Assembly: GCF_001297125.1 (NCBI RefSeq)
Contig: NZ_LHPC01000054.1
Span: 1-64,000 of the forward strand
Direction of reading: 5' to 3'
Length of the DNA: 64,000 nt
Source of the DNA: Pseudomonas sp. RIT-PI-q
GTDB lineage: Bacteria > Pseudomonadota > Gammaproteobacteria > Pseudomonadales > Pseudomonadaceae
Position numbers and translations under genes: made by a program. A model generated the notes under the pieces. That model had not been told where the DNA came from. It did not search any database and was given only the letters and a program-made list of their open reading frames with translations. Numbering within the stretch: the first letter of the stretch is position 1; every line of letters begins with the position of its first letter. This document shows, piece after piece, positions 45,158-53,012 of this stretch.

Positions 45158-46096
45158 TCACACTTTTGTGATTTGAGATTTCACGGCCAGCGTCAGGTTT
45201 AGGCGCCGATTGGTGTATGTCTTGAAGTACCCCTCCTTGGTGGACTTAGTCTGGGTGGGGGCTGGGGCTTTCCATAAGCCGAATACGACGACCTCGTCGC
45301 CTTCATTTACCCCGTCAAACCAATTTGCCTTAGCCGCCCAGACGCTCACTTCCAGGCTGATGCCGTCGGTTGCTTCGTTGGGATTCGCAGAGGCCTTGAG
45401 TTTTTGGAGGTTCAGGACGTTCCGTGTGGGATCGTCCTTGATGGCACGGGTGATCTTGCCGACACGACCTTGGATGGCTATAGGGTACTGGTTTGTGCAG
45501 TGTGAGACGGTGTAATGAGCCGCCATTTGCCGAGCGTGATCGAAGTAAAACTGATTCCAGGCCACCGTGGTGTTTCTTTCGAACACCAGTTCAAGGTGTT
45601 GCTCGATGTCGTGATCTTCATCGCACAGTGCGCGCAATTTGAGGACGCGCTGTGCAGTGTTGATGTAAGCGGTAAGCCGACCAGAATTCGGTGTGTAGTG
45701 CTTGGAAGCGCTGGGAGTTCTTTCCTCGACGCCATCATCCTTGGAACGCGTTGCGCTTTTTTGCAGCGCGTCCTTCACTGCGACCAGACGCATCCGATAG
45801 CGATTTTTCTGCACACTCTCAATCAGTCCTTCAGATGTACTGGCTAGCTCAACAATTTGTCTGTCGACGCCGAAGCGACAGCTGGGGCCATGCTCTCCAC
45901 CGGCCTGCAAACGGAAAAAGGCACGAACACGCGAGGGCAGATCGTAATAGTCCCGCGTGAAGGAGGCAACGTGGCTCACCGTGGAGTCGCAGCGCTCACA
46001 GTGAAGTGGTTCTGCACCCATGCCCTTGGCATAGTCATCCGCCGCCCATTTGATGCCATTGCGATCAATGGCGTGGGGCATTTTGATACCGGCCAT
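45158..46096 (-). CDS. Hypothetical protein, zinc-binding N-terminus and OB-like C-terminus
   Basis: 312 residues, AAGGA 5 bp before the ATG. Residues 30-75 contain CERC and later H-x3-C (EHGPSC), a likely zinc site. Residues 205-290 have the strand pattern of an OB fold (PIAIQGRVGKI, SLEVSVWAAKANW, EGDEVVVFGLWK), compatible with nucleic-acid binding. It is divergent from the 796-residue HEPN-tailed protein; the two may share a regulatory region of 228 bp and act together. The family is unknown to me. Confidence 0.6.
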   Translation of the reverse strand: MAGIKMPHAIDRNGIKWAADDYAKGMGAEPLHCERCDSTVSHVASFTRDYYDLPSRVRAFFRLQAGGEHGPSCRFGVDRQIVELASTSEGLIESVQKNRYRMRLVAVKDALQKSATRSKDDGVEERTPSASKHYTPNSGRLTAYINTAQRVLKLRALCDEDHDIEQHLELVFERNTTVAWNQFYFDHARQMAAHYTVSHCTNQYPIAIQGRVGKITRAIKDDPTRNVLNLQKLKASANPNEATDGISLEVSVWAAKANWFDGVNEGDEVVVFGLWKAPAPTQTKSTKEGYFKTYTNRRLNLTLAVKSQITKV

Positions 46097-46324
46097 ACAA
46101 ATCCTTATGCGCTTGCTACTGGTCTGGCTTCGGCGTTGCCCAGCAAGACGGTTGCAGTGGTGAGTTGATGCTCAAGGTCAAAAATGGTCGAGGCGAGCAG
46201 TCTACTGGTCGAAAGCGCTGTTGCAACTGGAAGGGTGTCCGAATTCAGAAGCGCTCTGCAGATCGCTCGAGCCTCGTGGTTTAATCCACATCCAGGTGAT
46301 AGGCAGTGCATGCGCGAGGGGCTG

Positions 46325-48715
46325 ATGGATAAGGATCATGAAATGGAAATGGTGGCGGACGACCCTGATGATTGGCATCAGGTCGATGGCCCACATTCGT
46401 CCCGGGATGACCAGGTCACGGCAATTCTGAAGCACTGGCGCCGCGCCTGGAGTGACCTCAGTCGTACTGAGGCGGTGATTGCTCAAGGCCCGAGCTTCGC
46501 CCTTTGGTATTCCGACTTGAACGGCTTTGAGAATCCAGGCGCCTTTTTCTCTGGCGATGCGATTGATCAACTGATTCCACCTGAAGAAGTACGCGAAATG
46601 GTGCGTAAGCAGCTGGATGTGATCGACCATGCACGCAAGATGGTCGTTGTGCTGGTGCTTAAAGATGAAGCAGGAGCACAAGCAGCAGTAGGAGTAATAC
46701 CCAAGACAGCAGTGTGTAAGCCGCAGGCCTGGTTTGAAATGGCCAAGCTTCGAAAGACGTCCGTTGCCCAGAAAGTCTGGGTACCGCTTCGCGCCGAGTC
46801 AGTGCTTCGCAGGGACGGGGAGTATGGCTACGAGGGCTACCTTGAAGAGTATTTCGGGATTGGCTCGGTGATGTTTGAACTGGTTCATCGTGACCAAATA
46901 CACAAGCTGGGCTGGAGCGACATCGGTGGGAACGCCTTTGTGGGTGGCTTCGAAACCAAGTATGTCTGGCCAGATAGCCATCGCTCGGCGGATGTGGAAA
47001 ATAGCGCCGAGCTTCAGAAAGAGTATCAGCAGTCCGAGCCCGAGCCGGGGAAACTGCTGGCGTCTTTCCGTGTGCCTTTTACTAATCTGAACCTGGCCCT
47101 AAGTGTCCTGCCGTCCAAGACGGATCCCGCTACGCCAGTGCCTCCAGAGAACGCACCTGAAGCTGTCAAACCAGCACAGCCGGAACGAATCACGACCTAC
47201 TATTGGGCGGGTGATTGGGGTAGTCACCACGCTGATGCTGTCGGCACCGGGCTCGTGATCGACCAGTCATTTGATGGCGAAGCGCCCATTGAATGGCATC
47301 TGCATCAGGATTTTGTGATCTCCCTGGGGTTGCAGCGCCAAGGTGACAGCTGGCTGCGACCAGCGGAGGGCTTTGAGGAGGTCGCGAGGCTGTCGCGCGA
47401 TGAGGCCGGTAAGCCCGTTCTTTTGGAGGTGCGTACTGAGCACCTGCGCGACTATTTGAAAGCGCGGGAAATGTACCTGCTGATTTCTAGCTATCGAAGC
47501 CGCCAGCAGATCGTGTCGGATACCTCCCATATCAACTGGGCTTCCGAGCTTTTGGAGGAGGTGACGGACGGGGACAAGTGGGAGGGTCTCAACCAGGCAA
47601 TCCACGAAGGCGGAATGCCGTATGGTTCCTCAACCGGTGTTTTCCATGCATCTCGCACGGACATCGATGCTGATGATGAAGTGCCTGTTGCCGGATTTCC
47701 AAACGATGACTCCGTTGTTTCTAAATCGTGGTCGGTTAAGCATCAGGGGAGGAAGCTGTACAGCTTGAGAGGTTCGCTATGGAAAACCGAAGTGGTCGAG
47801 CCAGGCCAGGTCAGCGAACGGGTAATGGGTGAGCCGGCACTCACAAAGGTGGATTTTGCGGTTGATGGCTCCGGGGATCGCGTCAATGGTGATGAGCTGA
47901 TTACCCGTGGCTGCTGGCTATGGTTTCGCCCGACCGTCTCGACTCTGCTCAGCAGTTACCGAGGCTCCTCATTGAGCTGGTATACCCGTGACACCGGTCA
48001 AATCGGCATCTCACGTGGAAATAGCGTGCATTTCGGTCTGAATGACCTCGGTCTTATCAACGTATTCGCCAAGGACATAGGCCAACTTCCGCTTTGGCAG
48101 CAACGGGTCTGGGCTGGGGCAAACGTGACACCTGACGGGGGCGTTTCTGAAGAGCTGCTGGCATCGCAAGCTAAAGCTGCCCCTGCCGATACCCAAGCCC
48201 CTGAGGCGCAATTGCGACCGGCTTACGACTCACTCAACGCGGAATTTGAGAAGCTCACGGGGAAACCCCTATTCGCGGCGCACCATGCCATTAATGACAT
48301 CTTTGGCCGAATTCATCGGTTCCGGGCACTGGAAAAAACGGGAGTGCTCGAACTGGCTAAGGACTTGGCCAGGGTCACTGTTGAGTCGTTGGACGGAGGC
48401 GGCCTTTCAGTACTTACCGTTCCGCCTGCCAAGATGAAGGCCGGCTCGGTCAAGCACTTGGAAGCGGCGTTGCAAAAGGAGGTGAGCCAGGATGAGGCGA
48501 GGGCCTTGACGACGGTGCTGGTAGGTATCAACGAGCTCCGACAGGCAGACGCTCATCTACCTTCGTCTGCGTTAGGTAAAACTTATGGTCTGGTTGGTAT
48601 CGTTCAACATTCCGACCCAGAGGTGGTGCAGGGCCGTTTGATGCTGGAATCGTTGGTTAAATCCTTGGTTCAAATGGCACAAGTCTTCTCTCGGTTCCCT
48701 CGTAAGAGCAAGTAA
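46325..48715 (+). CDS. Large hypothetical protein with C-terminal HEPN-like domain
   Basis: 796 residues from ATG at 46325, with GAGGGG directly upstream; the frame opens 47 codons earlier. No membrane segment. Residues 1-660 are of unknown fold, with tryptophan-rich strands such as VFELVHRDQIHKLGWSDIGG-like segments and a proline-rich linker near 280-300. The last 130 residues are helical and hold INELRQADAHLPSS, an R-x4-H pair (R739, H744) typical of HEPN RNases in abortive-infection proteins. I infer an RNA-cleaving sensor-effector. Divergent from the Zn/OB protein at 45158-46096. Confidence 0.65.
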   Translation: MDKDHEMEMVADDPDDWHQVDGPHSSRDDQVTAILKHWRRAWSDLSRTEAVIAQGPSFALWYSDLNGFENPGAFFSGDAIDQLIPPEEVREMVRKQLDVIDHARKMVVVLVLKDEAGAQAAVGVIPKTAVCKPQAWFEMAKLRKTSVAQKVWVPLRAESVLRRDGEYGYEGYLEEYFGIGSVMFELVHRDQIHKLGWSDIGGNAFVGGFETKYVWPDSHRSADVENSAELQKEYQQSEPEPGKLLASFRVPFTNLNLALSVLPSKTDPATPVPPENAPEAVKPAQPERITTYYWAGDWGSHHADAVGTGLVIDQSFDGEAPIEWHLHQDFVISLGLQRQGDSWLRPAEGFEEVARLSRDEAGKPVLLEVRTEHLRDYLKAREMYLLISSYRSRQQIVSDTSHINWASELLEEVTDGDKWEGLNQAIHEGGMPYGSSTGVFHASRTDIDADDEVPVAGFPNDDSVVSKSWSVKHQGRKLYSLRGSLWKTEVVEPGQVSERVMGEPALTKVDFAVDGSGDRVNGDELITRGCWLWFRPTVSTLLSSYRGSSLSWYTRDTGQIGISRGNSVHFGLNDLGLINVFAKDIGQLPLWQQRVWAGANVTPDGGVSEELLASQAKAAPADTQAPEAQLRPAYDSLNAEFEKLTGKPLFAAHHAINDIFGRIHRFRALEKTGVLELAKDLARVTVESLDGGGLSVLTVPPAKMKAGSVKHLEAALQKEVSQDEARALTTVLVGINELRQADAHLPSSALGKTYGLVGIVQHSDPEVVQGRLMLESLVKSLVQMAQVFSRFPRKSK

Positions 48716-49066
<351 letters not shown>

Positions 49067-49570
49067 TTATGCCGTGAACGTGAGTGTGTCCCGGAGGGGT
49101 TGCCCCACGGATCTCGCTATCTTGAGTTCAACCGGAACGTTAAGAGACCAGGGGAGGAAGGCGGCCCAGCCCATCACCTCGTTGTCCCAGCATAGGTCGA
49201 GAAATGCAAAGTCTGGCCAAAAATTGTGCACCTCGTTGTAATCCAACTGGCGCGCAATTTTTCTCTGCGCATCACCGATCAGGCACCAAGCTGTGCACAT
49301 CCGAATTTTCCAATTTGGAGACGACAGCAAATGCACAGGGGCGTAGTAATCGAAACCCAATTTATCCACGCCAACACCAAAAAACCACGGAGCCTGAATC
49401 GATTCAATAAAGTCTCCCTCAGCCATCGAGTCGGCGGTGTGAAAAAGTGCACCCAGAGACTGAAATTTACTTAGCTCTTGGCTTTTTAGCTCTTTGGCAC
49501 TGTAAGCACAGTTTTTCGAAGATCCTTTTTTTGAACGTTCAATGCAGGAGATACTGACTGGGTCGGACAT
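49067..49570 (-). CDS. Hypothetical protein
   Basis: 167 residues with AAGG 9 bp before the ATG. Soluble; aromatic-rich strands such as APWFFGVGVDKLGFDYYAPV and MGWAAFLPWSLNVPVELK. No known domain. It ends about 190 bp from the TGT microsatellite and stands alone. Confidence 0.55.
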   Translation of the reverse strand: MSDPVSISCIERSKKGSSKNCAYSAKELKSQELSKFQSLGALFHTADSMAEGDFIESIQAPWFFGVGVDKLGFDYYAPVHLLSSPNWKIRMCTAWCLIGDAQRKIARQLDYNEVHNFWPDFAFLDLCWDNEVMGWAAFLPWSLNVPVELKIARSVGQPLRDTLTFTA

Positions 49571-50077
49571 TTTTATTAGCCTTTTATTTTTGTTTTATAC
49601 AGTGTTGCTGTGGAGCAACGGTTCGCGCAACTTTTCCATGCCACAGTATTGCTTTGTATCGTTGGAGGTTGAGTTGTGCGAGGAAGAAGTGCCTGTGATC
49701 CTTCGGCAACCTTCGATGTTTAAAACAGTGAGGGCGGCTTTGGGGTGTATGTTCTTGCAGTTTTGGCAGGAAATTACAAATCGTTCATGTAACGATGCAA
49801 AGACCTAATAACTGTATGACGAGGCAGGTTTGCGGCTCATCAAGTGTCATCTCAGATTCCACTGTCCCATTAAAATCACACGGGTAAGACCAACTTGGAG
49901 GATCGGGCGCTGCTTTGTGCCAACCTCTCAACGGCTCGCTCACTCTGATGAGTTGTTGCACGGCGTCGACGCACTAAAAGGATACGTTCAGTGAACGTTG
50001 AGAAAGCCAGTGTTTCAGGCTTGATGCTGCTCTGATTTTTAGAGCTTCACGATTGCTCATCGTGAAGCTCTGGATCG
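49571..50077. other. Gene-poor stretch
   Basis: About 500 bp. A plus-strand frame (49542-49808, 88 codons, with a hydrophobic start SLLFLFYTVLL) overlaps the start of the 49067-49570 gene and is only weakly supported. A strong hairpin lies at 50041-50071. Confidence 0.35.
50041..50071 (-). terminator. 13-bp perfect hairpin after the 50078-50512 gene
   Basis: AGAGCTTCACGAT and ATCGTGAAGCTCT with a 5-bp loop, 7 bp past the stop of the minus-strand membrane-protein gene. The T-tract is missing on that strand, so it may stabilise the mRNA end rather than terminate. Confidence 0.55.
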
Positions 50078-50512
50078 TTAGCGAATGTTGAGACGCAGAA
50101 TTCTGGCGATCAACAGCATTGCACGAGCCTGGAATGTGACCCAGCGGTAGGTCAGTTGGGGCGAAATCACCAGATGATAGCGGTCTTTGAGATCGTCTAT
50201 TCGACTCAGCAGATTCTGACGCTCTACTGCACAAAGCCCTTCACAAGAAAGCTGCGCCACGAGTTTCGCGAGCTTCCTTTCATACTCCTCTGCCCACGCT
50301 GGTCGGAAACGATTCTGTATCGTCTCCAGGCGCAAATAAAGGTAGGCAGCCATCGACAGCGTGATTGATGCACTTACTACCGTCAGATCTCCCTGATTCC
50401 ATAAGGCGGCAAGCGCCATACAAGGAGATGCGGCGACAAGCGATAGGTAAACTGAACGTTTGGGGGGATCTATCCCGTGAAGTGACAGGGTACTGTTGAG
50501 CGCAGCAATCAT
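50078..50512 (-). CDS. Membrane protein with two N-terminal transmembrane helices
   Basis: 144 residues from ATG at 50512 (GAGGAAACACC directly before). Two hydrophobic helices (VYLSLVAASPCMALAALW, VVSASITLSMAAYLYLRL) form a hairpin, followed by a cytoplasmic helical region of about 85 residues (EEYERKLAKLVAQLS, LLSRIDDLKDRYHLVI). Shape and size recall membrane effectors of nucleotide-signalling systems. The cyclase-like gene lies 1.1 kb upstream on the same strand; they are not in one tight operon, so a functional link is only a suggestion. Confidence 0.6.
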   Translation of the reverse strand: MIAALNSTLSLHGIDPPKRSVYLSLVAASPCMALAALWNQGDLTVVSASITLSMAAYLYLRLETIQNRFRPAWAEEYERKLAKLVAQLSCEGLCAVERQNLLSRIDDLKDRYHLVISPQLTYRWVTFQARAMLLIARILRLNIR

Positions 50513-50846
50513 GGTGTTTCCTCGGTGATGTGATACCTCAGATCCTCTCACAAGTCATGTACGCGATCATCCGAAGTCCTGTGCAAAAAGCGACTGACTC
50601 TGTCCGTGCTACCGGTGTGATGTTCTATGGGGCTTGAGTTACCTTAGCTGTCGACAAAAGGCAGGTGGGCATGGAGCGCTGCCCGTGAACAGTACCGCTA
50701 GCCCGTCCAGTTCTCCCGCCAAACGCTATCTGGCTTTAGGGCCACCCATACGTTTTCCAAGCCGCTGTCCAATCGTACCCAGCAGCGACTCAGAAAGATT
50801 GGCGCTAGGCGAAAAGCAATCATTGCAAGCTCGGCATACGACGAAC
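50513..50846. other. Gene-free stretch
   Basis: About 330 bp between the membrane-protein gene and the 258-residue protein. No convincing gene or terminator seen. Confidence 0.35.
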
Positions 50847-51623
50847 TTAGGCATTGGGTGAATTTGCTGAAAGTCGTTCGAATACGTCGCTGTAGATTTC
50901 ACCATCCGCCAGCGCGAACAACAGCATCTCCACCTCATGAATATGACTCGTATCGTTCCATACGGCATTGCTGACCCCACGCAGTAACGCTAGGTATCTC
51001 AGGTAGGTATCGGGTTTTGGGATAAAATGGTTAATTCTCATTTTAGCTGGATCACTACTTTCCCCGTTTTGAAGCCGCTGGCTCAAAAGTAGGGTGTTGA
51101 TATCCAGCATTCTGAGGCGCGAATTTTGACCGGGCGGCACCTGAAAAATCAGTTGGTTGGCACCGGCCAGATAATTGATGGCATTGAGGGCGTATGCGAC
51201 ACGAGCATCATAGATGCAGGCCCAGTCGGGGCACACGATTGAAGCCCACTTCGACCAGCTGCTTATGCCTTGGAAAGGGATCTTCAACCGCTGCGGCGCA
51301 ATCGACGACCCCTTGAGTCCGCTGAAGTGTCGGAGCGTTTCCTCGACCTTAGTAAACCGCCGTATCCCACCCCATTCCTTAATAAAGTACTTCGCGATTT
51401 CACCCTGCTGGATAGTACAGGTGCTCGATGCGACCTGTTTCCGCAGGGAATTTTTTAACTCCATTACTTTCTCGAATGGCGTTTGCCCCGAAAACGAAAT
51501 TCCGAACCGTTCGGTCGCTATGCTGGTAGTGAATTTCCATGTGTAGAGCGAAGGCAGACAATCTTTCTTGTCGATCAAATACTGCGCTACGCATCCTTCG
51601 ATAGAGGTGTGATCTTTTTTCAT
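50847..51623 (-). CDS. Hypothetical protein, partner of cyclase-like gene
   Basis: 258 residues, soluble and helical. The segment WASIVCPDWACIYDARVAYA, followed by LNAINYL, resembles the catalytic-region pattern of helix-hairpin-helix glycosylase-like proteins (D-x-R-V-A), but there is no certain family. It follows the cyclase-like gene by 31 bp on the same strand, so the two are probably one operon. If the cyclase makes a signal, this could be the effector; it is unlike the known membrane or TIR effectors of Pycsar. Confidence 0.6.
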   Translation of the reverse strand: MKKDHTSIEGCVAQYLIDKKDCLPSLYTWKFTTSIATERFGISFSGQTPFEKVMELKNSLRKQVASSTCTIQQGEIAKYFIKEWGGIRRFTKVEETLRHFSGLKGSSIAPQRLKIPFQGISSWSKWASIVCPDWACIYDARVAYALNAINYLAGANQLIFQVPPGQNSRLRMLDINTLLLSQRLQNGESSDPAKMRINHFIPKPDTYLRYLALLRGVSNAVWNDTSHIHEVEMLLFALADGEIYSDVFERLSANSPNA

Positions 51624-51654
51624 TAGGTCTAGCCGTTGATCGTTAGCGGGGTAG

Positions 51655-52389
51655 TTACCTGCGATTGAGTATGTCTTTGTGCTGCTGCCTCACCCGAGCG
51701 TACAGCCAGTTCACCTGTTTCTTCGGTTTATCACCTTCCGCCTTGCTCAACATTGCTTCGAGACGCAAAAGCAGCACGGTGTAAATTTCAACCGCCTTGT
51801 TCCCTGGTATGCCCATAAACTTTCCATCCGGAAATGATTCTTTCCTCAGGTACTCTGATTTGATGAATTGCAGTGCGTACGGATCGACGAAAGCCCCGAG
51901 AGGATCCTCACCCAGCATGCCTTCTACAAGCTCGATGCCGTTTAGCGCCGGGATGCTTTTGTCCAAGATAATCCGAGGGTAAAACCCGTCGGACTCCAGG
52001 CCGTGAGCGACGTTAAGGGCTGGGCCAAATACAATATCGTTTTCGTGGTGAATATTTCCTACGGTGATGCCGGCTCGAAGCAGAAATCCCCCTACGGCGG
52101 CGCCTACAAACACGTTGGAGAGCCCATATATGACTTGCGAAAGCGTCTCCTGCTTATAGGGAAGACTGATTACGCAGCAGTCGGAGAAAGAGGTGATCTG
52201 TGCATCCCCTGATCCCGCTGCCTGCAAGATGGTCGAGCTCTTCAGCAATCTAGGTATGAGCGAAAGCAGTCCGATCTTCACGGGGTCGTTGCCTGCATCT
52301 GAGACGTGCGATTTCCAGCCCATGACGTCAAAGAAAACAACGAGTCTTTCGTCGTACGTAATTGGGCTGGTGAGGTCTGAACTGTCCAT
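51655..52389 (-). CDS. Class III nucleotidyl-cyclase-like protein (Pycsar PycC-like)
   Basis: 244 residues; GGGAAG precedes the ATG. Residues 14-190 match the class III cyclase catalytic fold: LVVFFDVMGW with metal ligand D21, ITSFSDCCVISLP with the second metal ligand D70, then LLRAGITVGNIHHEND and VFGPALNVAHGLES. Stand-alone small cyclases like this make cCMP or cUMP in Pycsar phage defence. The downstream gene is an uncharacterised 258-residue protein rather than a known Pycsar effector. A six-copy TGGTTG repeat lies 29 bp before the start codon and could vary expression. It is the last cargo gene before the recombinase module. Confidence 0.65.
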   Translation of the reverse strand: MDSSDLTSPITYDERLVVFFDVMGWKSHVSDAGNDPVKIGLLSLIPRLLKSSTILQAAGSGDAQITSFSDCCVISLPYKQETLSQVIYGLSNVFVGAAVGGFLLRAGITVGNIHHENDIVFGPALNVAHGLESDGFYPRIILDKSIPALNGIELVEGMLGEDPLGAFVDPYALQFIKSEYLRKESFPDGKFMGIPGNKAVEIYTVLLLRLEAMLSKAEGDKPKKQVNWLYARVRQQHKDILNRR

Positions 52390-52418
52390 TCTTGGTCTTC
52401 CCTGGCTCTATAGCTGAT

Positions 52419-52459
52419 TGTGGTTGTGGTTGTGGTTGTGGTTGTGGTTGTGGTTGTGG
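52419..52459. repeat. Hexanucleotide tandem repeat (TGGTTG x6) in cyclase leader
   Basis: 41 bp made of six exact TGGTTG units plus partial ends, 29 bp upstream of the minus-strand start codon at 52389. It occupies the promoter or 5' leader of the cyclase-like gene. Confidence 0.97.
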
Positions 52460-52583
52460 GCGGGCAAATTTTATAACGCCCTAACATCTGCCCGGATGGG
52501 GTTGGGAAGGGCGTGAGCATCCTTGAACCGCTGGCGAGCACTTGGCACTCAAGACCAACGTCGTAAGGCGACTGGACATGCCG

Positions 52584-52997
52584 TCACTCCTTGCGATCAT
52601 GCTTGGGCAAAGGCACATTCAGATCCTCACGTTTCAGGCCGTGCAGCACCGCATTGTGAATGAAGCGTCGCGCCATATCCGCCATCCGCTGCAGCTCATC
52701 CTTTAGCTGAGAGATTTGCAGTTGCTGCCGCGCAATCGTCGCTGCCGCTGCGGTCAGGCTCTTCGGTTTCGGAACGCTCGCAAGCCTGTCTCGTTGAGAC
52801 GTGATGGCGGCTTTTCGGACTTTGTAGGCATTGATCACCGCCGGCTTGTCCACGAACGCCTGGCGTGTGGGAACGAAATCCAGCACCGATTCTGAAGCCT
52901 GGCAAATGGCATCCCAGGTCAGCTTTTTATCAGCCGGCCAGTCTCTAACAAGATTTGTGATTGCTTTCAGTTCTTTGGGGGTAAACGCGCGAGGCAT
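52584..52997 (-). CDS. ginD: GInt accessory protein GinD-like (coiled coil)
   Basis: 137 residues. A basic N-terminal part (RAFTPKELKAITNLVRDWPA) is followed by a helical coiled-coil region (TIARQQLQISQLKDELQRMA, about residues 88-107), similar in design to TnpC-type helpers of Tn554-like elements. It is the last gene of the three-recombinase operon, 15 bp after ginC. In GInt islands the fourth gene is needed for recombination. The identification rests on operon position and size. Confidence 0.7.
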   Translation of the reverse strand: MPRAFTPKELKAITNLVRDWPADKKLTWDAICQASESVLDFVPTRQAFVDKPAVINAYKVRKAAITSQRDRLASVPKPKSLTAAAATIARQQLQISQLKDELQRMADMARRFIHNAVLHGLKREDLNVPLPKHDRKE

Positions 52998-53012
52998 GTC
53001 AGTTGGTTCCCA

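Noticed and set aside
49542..49808. 88-codon plus-strand frame with hydrophobic start
   Set aside because: Overlaps the start of a better-supported minus-strand gene and lacks a good ribosome site.
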